DNA of 64,000 nt from Siphonodentalium dalli (taxonomy: Eukaryota > Mollusca > Scaphopoda > Gadilida > Siphonodentaliidae): NCBI GenBank assembly GCA_032622095.1, contig CP136066.1, forward strand, positions 106,475,319 to 106,539,318, given 5' to 3'. Position 1 is the first letter of the stretch. The number at the start of each line of letters is the position of its first letter. Both the position numbers and the translations under genes were made by a program. The notes under the pieces are model-generated. The model was given only the letters and a program-made list of their open reading frames with translations. It was not told where the DNA came from and did no database searches. Positions 34,901 to 47,080 of this stretch are shown piece by piece.

Positions 34901-37900
34901 TGCAACATCAGCCGATCTAGAAGCTGGAAGAATTTCGAAAATCCATCGAAAACTAAAAGAATCGCGGGCCCTCAAACTTTGCAATTTTGGGCCCATGTGC
35001 TTGATAACACATCTCCTCCGAAGATATCGAACATAGGATGTCATCTGATACGAAAATGCGTACGGACTGAAGACGGCACGCGGTGGGCCAAATTTTGCAA
35101 GTGTCGGTTCAGTATTGTGGGTCTGGGGAGGGGTGGTCAGTGGTACCAATTTTTAATTCTTTTCCGAATCAGATGAAACTTAGAATATAACATCTGCAAC
35201 ATCAGCCGATCTCGAAGCTGAAAACAGATCGTAAATACGTTGGGAAATGGCGGAGATTTTGGCCGTCCAATTTTAAATTTGGGCCCATATGCTTTCCAAT
35301 AATCAAAGTGTTATCCGTCTCCAAATCAGATGAAATTTACACTATGCAATCTATGTTAGCGGCAGATCGCAAAACTGAAAATAATTTTAAAATCCGTTGT
35401 AAACTAACGGAGTTACGGGCCCTCAAACTTCGCATTTTGTGCCAGGGTTGATGTTTTCCCAATCCCGTCACCTAATTTCGAGGCAGGGGTGGGGTCACGT
35501 CCAAACACTTGAGATAAACATACACATGTCTTGACAACATATACTCACCATACTTCACATTTTACGTCCCTAAACTGGGATTCTTTCCACTCATGATTTT
35601 CCCTATTATTATACTTCCATGGTGTAACCAAGGAAGTATATTGTTTTTCTACTGCGGCCGTTTTCTGTTTAATTGAAAATACTCAGAAACTAATGGGAGG
35701 AGGACCGCGAAATCTCTAGCGAATATAGGCATCTAAGGTCTACTAAAAATAATGGTATCCAGATGTTGGTCCAATATCTTTTGACAGAGTTATGGCCCTT
35801 TTTCGATTATTTTTCATTATTATTATTATTATACTGGACACTTTTGCAACCCTTATTACTCGAAAAGTACCAGGAGTAGCACACTAAATATTGGTACGTA
35901 TCTTTGGGTCAAAGAGTTGTATGCCATCGTCGCATAAAGAATATTGTCCGCGTTTTCTCCGAGGAGTTATCTCCCTTTATCTGAAAAAATGTCATTTTAT
36001 TATCTCGGAAATTATAAGCAGCAGAGCATCGAAAATTGGACCGTATGCACACCTCGATATGCCCTACTGCCCACGGGCATCAAAACTTGTGTCCGCGCTT
36101 TTCCTGAGGAGTTACCGCCCATAAATAGGCAAACCTCTATTTGATTTACTATGCTGTACTCTCGTATCATTAGAGATAACTGCATTTGGATTTCATAGTC
36201 GTGTTGACCGTTGTCAGTTTAGTCTGAAAAAGAAAATTGAACAGGGTCGGCCATATATTTTGACGCTGGGGTGGGGGCAAAATTTTCGAAAAAAAAGGTT
36301 TTGATTGACATTCCTCTATTTAAGTATGTTGATTCCCTGAACGAAAACAAATCCATACTAGAAAGGATTTTTGAAATCAGAGAAGACATGCAAGAGTTAC
36401 GGGCCCTCAAACTTTGCAATTTTGGGCCCATGTGCTTGTGACCACATCTCCTCTGAAGATATCGAACATAGGATGTCATCTGATACGCCAATATGTGCGG
36501 ACTGAAGAGGGCACGCGACTGGCCAAATTTTGCCAGTGTCGGTTCATTATTGTGGGTCTGGGGAGGGGTGGTCCGTGGTACCAATTTTTAATTATTCTCG
36601 GAATCAGATGAAACTTGGAATATAACATCTGCAACATCAGCCGATCTAGAAGCTGGAAGAATTTCGAAAATCCATCGAAAACTAAAAGAATCGCGGGCCC
36701 TCAAACTTTGCAATTTTGGGCCCATGTGCTTGATAACACATCTCCTCCGAAGATATCGAACATAGGATGTCATCTGATACGAAAATGCGTACGGACTGAA
36801 GACGGCACGCGGTGGGCCAAATTTTGCAAGTGTCGGTTCAGTATTGTGGGTCTGGGGAGGGGTGGTCAGTGGTACCAATTTTTAATTCTTTTCCGAATCA
36901 GATGAAACTTAGAATATAACATCTGCAACATCAGCCGATCTCGAAGCTGAAAACAGATCGTAAATACGTTGGGAAATGGCGGAGATTTTGGCCGTCCAAT
37001 TTTAAATTTGGGCCCATATGCTTTCCAATAATCAAAGTGTTATCCGTCTCCAAATCAGATGAAATTTACACTATGCAATCTATGTTAGCGGCAGATCGCA
37101 AAACTGAAAATAATTTTAAAATCCGTTGGAAACTAACGGAGTTACGGGCCCTCAAACTTCGCATTTTGTGCCAGGGTTGATGTTTTCCCAATCCCGTCAC
37201 CTAATTTCGAGGCAGGGGTGGGGTCACGTCCAAACACTTGAGATAAACATACACATGTCTTGACAACATATACTCACCATACTTCACATTTTACGTCCCT
37301 AAACTGGGATTCTTTCCACTCATGATTTTCCCTATTATTATACTTCCATGGTGTAACCAAGGAAGTATATTGTTTTTCTACTGCGGCCGTTTTCTGTTTA
37401 ATTGAAAATACTCAGAAACTAATGGGAGGAGGACCGCGAAATCTCTAGCGAATATAGGCATCTAAGGTCTACTAAAAATAATGGTATCCAGATGTTGGTC
37501 CAATATCTTTTGACAGAGTTATGGCCCTTTTTCGATTATTTTTCATTATTATTATTATTATACTGGACACTTTTGCAACCCTTATTACTCGAAAAGTACC
37601 AGGAGTAGCACACTAAATATTGGTACGTATCTTTGGGTCAAAGAGTTGTATGCCATCGTCGCATAAAGAATATTGTCCGCGTTTTCTCCGAGGAGTTATC
37701 TCCCTTTATCTGAAAAAATGTCATTTTATTATCTCGGAAATTATAAGCAGCAGAGCATCGAAAATTGGACCGTATGCACACCTCGATATGCCCTACTGCC
37801 CACGGGCATCAAAACTTGTGTCCGCGCTTTTCCTGAGGAGTTACCGCCCATAAATAGGCAAACCTCTATTTGATTTACTATGCTGTACTCTCGTATCATT

Positions 37901-39616
37901 AGAGATAACTGCATTTGGATTTCATAGTCGTGTTGACCGTTGTCAGTTTAGTCTGAAAAAGAAAATTGAACAGGGTCGGCCATATATTTTGACGCTGGGG
38001 TGGGGGCAAAATTTTCGAAAAAAAAGGTTTTGATTGACATTCCTCTATTTAAGTATGTTGATTCCCTGAACGAAAACAAATCCATACTAGAAAGGATTTT
38101 TGAAATCAGAGAAGACATGCAAGAGTTACGGGCCCTCAAACTTTGCAATTTTGGGCCCATGTGCTTGTGACCACATCTCCTCTGAAGATATCGAACATAG
38201 GATGTCATCTGATACGCCAATATGTGCGGACTGAAGAGGGCACGCGACTGGCCAAATTTTGCCAGTGTCGGTTCATTATTGTGGGTCTGGGGAGGGGTGG
38301 TCCGTGGTACCAATTTTTAATTATTCTCGGAATCAGATGAAACTTGGAATATAACATCTGCAACATCAGCCGATCTAGAAGCTGGAAGAATTTCGAAAAT
38401 CCATCGAAAACTAAAAGAATCGCGGGCCCTCAAACTTTGCAATTTTGGGCCCATGTGCTTGATAACACATCTCCTCCGAAGATATCGAACATAGGATGTC
38501 ATCTGATACGAAAATGCGTACGGACTGAAGACGGCACGCGGTGGGCCAAATTTTGCAAGTGTCGGTTCAGTATTGTGGGTCTGGGGAGGGGTGGTCAGTG
38601 GTACCAATTTTTAATTCTTTTCCGAATCAGATGAAACTTAGAATATAACATCTGCAACATCAGCCGATCTCGAAGCTGAAAACAGATCGTAAATACGTTG
38701 GGAAATGGCGGAGATTTTGGCCGTCCAATTTTAAATTTGGGCCCATATGCTTTCCAATAATCAAAGTGTTATCCGTCTCCAAATCAGATGAAATTTACAC
38801 TATGCAATCTATGTTAGCGGCAGATCGCAAAACTGAAAATAATTTTAAAATCCGTTGGAAACTAACGGAGTTACGGGCCCTCAAACTTCGCATTTTGTGC
38901 CAGGGTTGATGTTTTCCCAATCCCGTCACCTAATTTCGAGGCAGGGGTGGGGTCACGTCCAAACACTTGAGATAAACATACACATGTCTTGACAACATAT
39001 ACTCACCATACTTCACATTTTACGTCCCTAAACTGGGATTCTTTCCACTCATGATTTTCCCTATTATTATACTTCCATGGTGTAACCAAGGAAGTATATT
39101 GTTTTTCTACTGCGGCCGTTTTCTGTTTAATTGAAAATACTCAGAAACTAATGGGAGGAGGACCGCGAAATCTCTAGCGAATATAGGCATCTAAGGTCTA
39201 CTAAAAATAATGGTATCCAGATGTTGGTCCAATATCTTTTGACAGAGTTATGGCCCTTTTTCGATTATTTTTCATTATTATTATTATTATACTGGACACT
39301 TTTGCAACCCTTATTACTCGAAAAGTACCAGGAGTAGCACACTAAATATTGGTACGTATCTTTGGGTCAAAGAGTTGTATGCCATCGTCGCATAAAGAAT
39401 ATTGTCCGCGTTTTCTCCGAGGAGTTATCTCCCTTTATCTGAAAAAATGTCATTTTATTATCTCGGAAATTATAAGCAGCAGAGCATCGAAAATTGGACC
39501 GTATGCACACCTCGATATGCCCTACTGCCCACGGGCATCAAAACTTGTGTCCGCGCTTTTCCTGAGGAGTTACCGCCCATAAATAGGCAAACACTATACA
39601 CCAGGATGAATAAACC

Positions 39617-39620
<4 letters not shown>

Positions 39621-39653
<33 letters not shown>
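39621..39653 (+). repeat. T33 homopolymer
   Basis: Thirty-three consecutive T residues 30 bp past the truncated end of the 1.73-kb array. Could be an A-tail of a minus-strand retroposed sequence or simple slippage. I see no SINE or LINE body attached. Confidence 0.9.
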
Positions 39654-39657
<4 letters not shown>

Positions 39658-39779
39658 GTACAGAGCTCTAATTTTTTTATTGCATATTCCGAATTGGACT
39701 AGAGATTAGGACTCGAATATACTGCTTAAAAATGTTTTTACCCAGGGCTTTCCGTGTTACGGGGTACGGAATTATTGCA

Positions 39780-40590
39780 ACTATTTTTCCCGCCAAATCC
39801 AAACCGGCTGGTTAAAGAGCAAGATAATGTCGTAGAATGTACATTGACATACTTTATGTACGTCCCAGAAGTTTGACGGCTATACTATAAATGTAACATG
39901 CCCAACGGAGAATGTGTGTCAGTGTGGGTTGAGACTTTAGGAAAATTCCACGAAAATTGCAAAGGGGTGAAAATTCAAACATCGAGATAATATTTTTTGA
40001 CGCGTACATCTGATGGCTAGTATTAACGCGCATCCAGAGGGCGATTTTCTAATTTTCAGATGGAACGGTTTACTCGTGACAACGCTATATATCATTAAAA
40101 TGTATACTTATGTAGTCTATCACTAGCCGATTTTTTAGCCCCAAATCCAAACGGGCTAATGTAGGAGCGAGTTTCACGCAGGAGCATGTAAGCCGGTATA
40201 CTGTTGGTATGCCTTCAAAATTTGACCGCTCTACTATAAACGCAACCTGCTCAAGAGAGTGTTTGTGTCGGGTGGGTTCAGATTTGGCAAATTCCACCGA
40301 AGATCACATGCGAAAAATTACTCCGAAAATCTGATATTGAGATAAAAACTTTTCGACGACTGGATGTGATAAGTAGTATCTAAACGCAAGATTAGTAAAC
40401 TTTTTAATGATTTAGATTGGACGGTTTAACCCTGGTAGAGTATAACGTTGTAACGGGTGATATATATTACTCAAATTCAAACCCTCTCTTCAAGACGCAA
40501 ATTCAAACGGACTTATCAAGAAGCAAGGCAAATGCATGAACATGCTCACCGATATACTATATAGGTATGTCCGCTCTACTATAAAAGTAA
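39780..40590 (+). repeat. Three diverged tandem units (~350 bp)
   Basis: Each unit contains an AAATYCAAACSGRCT word (39796, 40143 and 40499), followed by a GYTCTACTATAAA-type word (39875-39892, 40229 and 40572) and a short GTGTCRG...GGGTT segment. Divergence is substantial, so this is an old duplication. Confidence 0.6.
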
Positions 40591-40862
40591 CATATTGTCA
40601 CGATTTGACCTGTCCAAAACACTCCCCGGACAAAAGTTTTCCTAGGTATCAAATTTCGTCGAAATCCATTCGTTTTACCCGATTTGACCTTGAACTGACC
40701 ATTTATAAGGTCAATGTCAGGTCGGGGTCACGACCTGACCCCCCCCCCCAAAAGACTCCCCGGACAAAAGTACCCCTAGGTATCAAATTTCGTGGAAATC
40801 CGTCTGTTTTACCCGATTTGACCTTCGATTGACCATTTTGAAGACCAAGGTCAGGTCGGGAT
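40590..40862 (+). repeat. Tandem family R2, second block
   Basis: Two units share CACGATTTGACC/CACGACCTGACC, CCCCGGACAAAAGT, CTAGGTATCAAATTTCGT and TTTTACCCGATTTGACCTT with the 25.6-26.1 kb block. TGACCTTGA is intact at 40685-40693 and mutated in the second unit. It ends in a GGGAT microsatellite (40858-40880). Confidence 0.75.
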
Positions 40863-40962
40863 GGGATGGGATGGGATGGGATGGAATACCATGGAAGTAT
40901 ATCTGATTCCATGGAATCTGACCTCTAGTTTTATTTGTATTTATAACAGACTGTATTAAAGA

Positions 40963-41421
40963 TGAATAATCCGATTAAGCGCCCCTCAAATACTATTTAT
41001 TTGGAGTCGCGGGGGGAGGGGGTCGAGGAACCCACGTATCAAAGCTATCAAGTTATTAGATATAGATATAGATTCTATTATTTTTCACCATCGAGACTTA
41101 ATAGTGGCCCAGAAAAAAGTCGACGATCTCGGACCAAATTGCCGATGCAGGTGGATAACTCTAAAATCAAGAGGCTCAGCCATTATAGTGTTGATAATTT
41201 ATAAGACCAAACTTCGTCGAACAACATGTTGATTAATAACACGTTTCGGGCGATTTTGTACTATAGTTAAAAATTGACAGTGGTTAGTATTGATTTTGGG
41301 TAATTGACAGTGGTTAGTATTGATTTTGGGTAATTGATAACTTAAGCGGCATTTCTAAAATTGTTGTCGTTGTTGTTGTTGGAATCTGATTATATGGGGA
41401 CCATAAAATTGGATTGAGTTC
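40963..41421. mobile_element. Foldback MITE, family F1, copy 3 (inverted)
   Basis: Relative to the 17.6-kb copy it is in reverse orientation. The left part matches the reversed right arm (AATCCGATT, TCGAGGAACCCA, CAAAGCT, GTTATTAGATAT, TATTATTTTTCA, GGATAACTCTAAAATCAAG). The right end reversed reads GAACTCAATCCAATTTTATG, then GGTCCCCAT and GATTCCAACAACAACAAC as at 17574. Inside, TTGACAGTGGTTAGTATTGA is tandemly duplicated (41276 and 41306). Confidence 0.7.
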
Positions 41422-43319
41422 TTTTATATACGGTACTTTAGCCAAACTGCTAAGGTACGTGCCGTAGATCTATGCGCCGCTTGCATGACCGTCATTTGTC
41501 GATCACGTCAAATGCGCCCGTTCGTCACAACAATAGCAGCGCCCGAGCGCTGATTTATTCAACGCCGATTCCACGGGCACATGTATGCTCAATGGAATTC
41601 GAGCGCTTTCAGACAACACGAGATAATTGCGGATTTGAATCCACGTAGGATGGTCCATTTCCAAAATCTAAATCACGTGGCTGGATATAGTATTACTGTA
41701 AAGTATGGACCCGAAAGAGACTATATAGACGAAATACCATTACAAAACGATTTGTGCATGGCTCAAGGGCTGTCCAGACCAGATGAAGTCACGTTCATAA
41801 TATACGAAATAAAGATTCATTATTCAAAACACAATTATAGTCAATTATGTCTGTATAATCGCCTGGCATGTGAATCAAAATATAGGCCTACGGTACTCTA
41901 TAGTCTGGTCGATAAACTCAAATTTTATGGTCAACCTAGAAAAAATTTGGACTAAGTTGGTTTTTATATCACTTTGAAGAGGAAGCTCTCCTCTATAACA
42001 TATCCAAAATCCGCTAAAATCCGCTTTGAGCAATTTTTGTAATTCAAGATGGCGTCCAATATGGCTGCCATTTTCCTATAAGTCAGCTCGATGCAATTAT
42101 AGTGAGAACATCTTGTCATATGTATACACTTGTATACATTTTTGTGAAGCTATGACATAACGCCATCTTTATGTGCCAAAATTGAAACTTCCCGTCTAAG
42201 ATGGCCACCAAAATGGCTACCAGAAGTGGAATTTATACGTTTTTACTAATACTTTTAAGATAAGTTTCTGAGGTTTTGAACTGGTTGAGAATTGTAACTT
42301 TATCTTGTATATAGCATGTTAACTGACCATTGGAGCAATGATATATGCTGTTCGTGGGGGTCCACACCCTTCCGATCACTCAAAAATTCGATTTTACAAA
42401 ACGCGGTATAACATTTTACAAAAGATCACCTTTGGGATTCTGGTCACATTTCACCAAGACGTGGGACGAACAGTGCAATGTAAGTGATCCATTCTATACC
42501 TTATTGATATTCGAACCCAATGGTACCAAAATTGTCACTTTGGCTCAAAATGGCTGTCAAAATGGCCGCCAAAATATGGAAAAATGTTAATTATTATCCC
42601 AACGTGCCATGCAACCACTTACAATTTATGGTGATGTACATAAATGCCTATTCCGTATTATATACATTGAATACCAACATTTCTTATGCACCTTTATTAA
42701 TTTTTACTATTTAACATTCTGAAATTACCAGAATTATGGGATTTTTCTATCACAAACAGCATCAAACTCTGCTAAAAAATCACCATCTTTAGTATCAAAG
42801 GTTCTTTTTATTTTGATATGCCTCAAATATGGCATAGTGTTGTGTTTTAGACAATATTACTCAAGATTACATGCAAAATGCCAACCAAATTTAGTAAAAA
42901 GTTTATATTCCGAACATTATTCTCGGCTGTTCCGAAATTGTAGCAAATTGTGACTCACTTGGTTATTAAACATGCTACTTAATCAATGGACAACTTAATC
43001 TTATATTATGGTTGTCCCAAATTTTTTTTATTATGGTTGTCCCAAAACCTTATGGGGCACGATAAATTAATTTTAAGGGATGCAGTATGAATTTTGCCGA
43101 ACACCTATTTTGGGATTATGTCCATGTTTTTTACGGAAACGGACGGAACGTTGAACCTGAACTGACAGGTATCATATTATGTGGCTACTCTGGCCCATTA
43201 GCATAAACAACTTATGAACTATTGTCAGGAAAACCGTTTTATTCACATTGCATATAAAACGCAATTAATGTGGAGAACACTCTGATATTACCTCTATCGA
43301 TTAACATATCCTTGAGTTA

Positions 43320-45535
43320 TTGTGGAAAGTGATAGTCACACAAAGGTGCACCAGTACAAATCACACATGAGCATGCAGTCACTCCATTTATACATACATG
43401 AATACCACGTAAATGGCCATGTGCCACTCGCTGTATAGACATACACCTCACCCATTACCATACAGCCACAATTGGGTTTACCCACACCAACGCATGGCCA
43501 TATAGCCGTGAATAACATTGCAGACACACCAGGTATACTCCCACACCTCACATGACCTGTATACATATTCACTACATACATGAACACAAAGTAACCTCTT
43601 GTATACCTATTCACCTAACCATAGGCCATACAGTCTATCCATGTATATGTATTTGCCACATGCATAGCTATACAGCCACTAAATATATACATGTACGCCT
43701 AACCGATTACCATACAGTCACTCCATACCTGTTCGCTACATCCATTGTCATATATTACTTCTTGTATATCTATTGCCTCACCAGTGGTCATACAGTCTCA
43801 CTCCCTGTATATATACATATTTGCGACACCCATGACCATATAGCCACTCAAGATATACATATACACCCAACCCAAAACCATAGAGTCACTCTAGGTATAT
43901 ACATAATAACCTCACAAAAGTGGCATTACAGCCCTTCTAGATATATCAATGTCTCGTACCGCGCATACGGCCATTCATACACTCCAGACTTGCATATACA
44001 CCTGACCCATGACATTTCAGCTTCTCGCTGTATACGCATAAACAACAGCCGTGATCATAGTCACTCCTTGTATATCAATTCACCCCACCATTAATTTTGT
44101 CATACTGTCAATCCCCATATACCTATGTACATATTGGCCGTGCCATGGCCATGTAGTCACTCGTGATATACATATACACCTCACCCATGACCACAGCGTC
44201 ACTCCATGTGTGTATATATACCTCACCAATGGCCATACAACCCTTTTAGATATACCAATACCCCGCACACACGGCCATTCGTACACGTCAGACTTGCATA
44301 TACAGCTCAATCGTGACATTTCAGCTTCTCGCTGTATACGCATAAACAACAGTCGTGATCATAGTCACTCCTTGTATATCAATTCACCCCACCATTAATT
44401 TTGTCATACTGTCAATCCCCATATACCTATGTACATATTGGCCGTGCCATGGCCATGTAGTCACTCGTGATATACATATACACCTCACCATGACCACAAC
44501 GTCACTCCAGGTGTGTATATATACCTCACCAATGGTCTTACAACCCTTTTAGATATACCAATACCCCGCACACACGGCCATTCGTACACTTCAGACTTGT
44601 ATATACAGCTCAATCGTGACAATTCAGCCACTCGCTGTATACATATACACCCTCTCCACGAGCATTCAGCTAGTTAATGTATGATTGTACACACCACCGA
44701 TGACAATACAATAGTACATATTAACATATACATCCCATCCATCACCATGAGGTTGCCAATGGCCATCAAATTGTACTCCAGGTATGCATATACACTTCAA
44801 CAATGACCGTGCAGTCATTCCATGTACACATATACACATTGCCCATAACCACACAACCACACCCTATTTATACATACACCCATCCATTACCATACATCCA
44901 ACACCCGCCCATGACAATACATCCACCCAATGTACATATGTACAGCCCACCACTGACCACACAGTCACTCCATGTATACATACAGGACAGTGTAGCTGCT
45001 CTCGTTATGACCATACACCACTTCAATGACCAGATAGCCACTCGCTGTAAACATGTTCACCTCACACATCAGCATACAGCTACTCCTTATATACCTATAT
45101 TGATTGATTGATTGGGGTTTATTGTCGCTTTAGTCACTAAGGCCATATCACGATATTGCCAGTTTTAGTGGTGGAGGAAATCCGCACACTTGCGACTAAT
45201 CTAACAGTGATTTCAATGGCTGGTAAACTCGTCAACCATGTGCGGCAAACCACCGGCCATCGGCGAGTAACTGGTAACTCCACCAGATAAAGATTTCGAG
45301 TTACAAAGTCCACGATGGAAACATGTGGATTTGAACCCTAATCGCCAGCGCTGGAGGGCGAAACGGCTTGGAGTTGTACCCCTAACCGATTGAGCCACCG
45401 AGGCCCCTTATATACCTATACATCTCACTATGGACATCCCATCCATGGCCATATAGTCACACATTGTATAACTATTCACACCATTCATGAATACAATAAG
45501 TCCATGTATACCTACTCACATCGCCTATAACCAGA
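43320..45535 (+). repeat. Minisatellite core of FB1 with higher-order units
   Basis: The basic unit is about 50-56 bp, of the form TATACATATACACCTCACCC-ATGACCATACAGTCACTCCATG, and is degenerate. On top of this a 303-304-bp unit is repeated nearly identically (GACATTTCAGCTTCTCGCTG at 44011 and 44314, a diverged start at 44618). A 180-residue frame (43552-44094) stays open because of the periodicity and translates to monotonous His/Ile/Tyr-rich repeats. I do not consider it a gene. The SINE at 45100-45405 interrupts the array. Confidence 0.85.
45100..45405 (-). mobile_element. tRNA-derived SINE with target-site duplication
   Basis: On the minus strand the element starts GGGCCTCGGTGGCTCAATCG. 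An A-box TGGCTCAATCGG (45386-45397) is followed about 50 bp on by a B-box GGTTCAAATCC (45327-45337). After a body of about 200 bp it ends in AATCAATCAATCAA repeats. This is the standard layout of a tRNA-headed SINE transcribed by RNA polymerase III. The flanks CCTTATATACCTATA (45085-45099 and 45406-45420) are an exact 15-bp target-site duplication. It is mobilised in trans by a LINE; none is visible here. The intact duplication suggests a fairly recent insertion. Confidence 0.9.
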
Positions 45536-46896
45536 CAGTCAACAGACATACCCACTGTATTAAGTTGATCAATGTTGATGCTAATGGACCAGAATAGCCA
45601 CATAATATGATCCATCTCAGTTCGGTTTCAACGTTCTGCCCATTTCCGTTCAAAAACAAGGAAGTTTTAGACAAAATCCGTATTGCATTCATCAAAATGA
45701 ATTTGTCATGACTCGTATGGTACCGGGACAATCAGAATAGAACATTTAGTTAATTAAGTAGCACATGAGTCACAATTGATTATGTATACATATACACCAC
45801 GTATATACACATATGTATATGTATATCATAATGTTTACCAAACTTGGTTGCCATTTTGGAAGCCATCTTGAGTAATTTTGTCTAAAACAACTCAGTGTGA
45901 CACATGTAACACATATCAAAACAATAAACATCTTTGATACCAAACATGGTTCCATTTTACTTTCAAAAAATGGCTCAAACCTGAACAGCCATTTTTTGCC
46001 GATTTTGATATCAGGATTGTGACAGAAAATTTCGAATAATTCTTGTAATTTCAGTGGTTAAAATAGTAACAAAATACCAAAGGTGCATCAGAAATGTTAG
46101 TACTCAAGCTATATAAGACATAATAGTCAACTGCATCACCATAACTTGTAAGCGGTTGCGTGGCACGCTGGGATAATAATTACCATTTCCCATATGTTGG
46201 CGGCCATTTTGGCAGCCATTTTGAGCCAAAGTGACAATTTTGGTACCATTGAGTTCGAATATCAATAAGATATAGAATGGATCAGTTACATTGCACAGTT
46301 TTTCCCACTTCTTGATGAAATATGATTAGAATCTTGGGGATCTTTTGTGAAATGTTATACCGCGTTTTGTAAAATCGAATTTTTGAGTGATCAGAAGGGG
46401 TGTGTACCTCACGAACAGCATATTTCATTGCCCCAATGGTCAGTTAACATGCTAAATACAAAATAAAGGTAAAATTCTCAACCAGTTCCAAACCACGGAA
46501 ACTTATCTTAAAGATATTATAAAAAAAAACGTAAAAATTCCACTTCCGGTCGCCATTTTAACGGCCATCTTGGACGGGGAGTTCCAATTTTGGCACATAA
46601 AGGTGGCGTTATGTCTTAGCTTCACAAAAATGTATACATGTGTATACATATGACAAGATGTTCTCACTATAATTGCATCAAGCTGACTTATATGAAAATG
46701 GCAGCCATCTTGGACGCCATCTTGAATTACAAAAAATGCTCAAAGCGGATTTTAGCGGATTTTGGATATGTTATGGAGGATATATTCTTCTTCAAAATGA
46801 TATACAAACCAACTTAGTCCAAATTTTTTCTAGGTCAAACCTTTTATCGACCAGACTATCTAGTCAAACTGCTAAAGTGCCGTATACGGTAGGCCT

Positions 46897-47080
46897 ACTT
46901 TAGCAGTTTGAATAGAGTTTGGCTAAAGTGCCGTATGTACTTTAACAGTTCAGCTAAAGTGTCGTATACCGTATAGTATTACTATACGGTATACGGCACT
47001 TTAGCTGAACTGTTATTTCGATCTAAAGTACATATACGCATACGGCACTTTAGCCAAACTCTATTCAAACTGCTAAAGTA
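46897..47080. repeat. 180-bp palindrome built on CGGCACTTTAGC words
   Basis: Mirror-symmetric around about 46982 (GTATAGTATTACTATAC). Arms carry TACTTTAGCAGTTTGAATAG, GAGTTTGGCTAAAGTGCCGT and CGTATACCGTATAG with few mismatches. Immediately left, 46863-46890 holds another ACTGCTAAAGTGCCGTATAC copy, and a relative occurs at 41436-41462 on the far side of FB1. Confidence 0.8.

Larger units (their letters stand above)
30419..39591 (+). repeat. Tandem array of a 1,729-bp unit (5 full copies + partial)
   Basis: Unit starts are at 30422, 32151, 33880, 35610, 37339 and 39068. Units are 1,729 bp, except the third, which is 1,730 because of one extra A in an A-run. The sixth stops after 524 bp at 39591. 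Over about 8.6 kb I see only four variable positions. Copy 1 has CCACGAG where others have CCAGGAG, and CCCTCCAAC for CCCTCAAAC. Copies 2 and 3 have GTTGTAAAC for GTTGGAAAC. Copy 3 has the extra A. The repeated frames of 60-123 residues occur on both strands, overlap one another and lack a known domain, so I treat the unit as non-coding. Confidence 0.95.
41442..47080. mobile_element. Foldback element FB1 (~1.3-kb arms, minisatellite core)
   Basis: 41888-43235 and 45535-46870 are inverted copies of each other. Paired landmarks include TAGTCTGGTCGATAAA, CTAGAAAAAATTTGGACTAA, ATATCCAAAATCCGCTAAAA, GTGAGAACATCTTGTCATAT, AAAATTCGATTTTACAAAAC, GGTACCAAAATTGTCACTTT and ATCATATTATGTGGCTA. Between the arms lies a minisatellite (43320-45535). 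The outer motif TTTAGCCAAACT occurs at 41442 and 47049 and may be the true ends. There is no transposase. Frames across the arm, such as 41581-41955, match nothing I recognise. Confidence 0.8.

Noticed and set aside
40427..40440. TTAACCCTGG as a TTAA-element end
   Set aside because: No inverted partner with TTAA within a plausible distance.
41581..41955. 124-residue frame at the outer edge of FB1
   Set aside because: No recognisable domain, it ends inside an inverted-repeat arm, and no splice signals were convincing.
43552..44094. 180-residue open frame, the longest closed frame in the window
   Set aside because: It lies in a minisatellite whose unit is in phase with the frame; the translation is a low-complexity repeat and the next higher-order copy gives the same peptide again.
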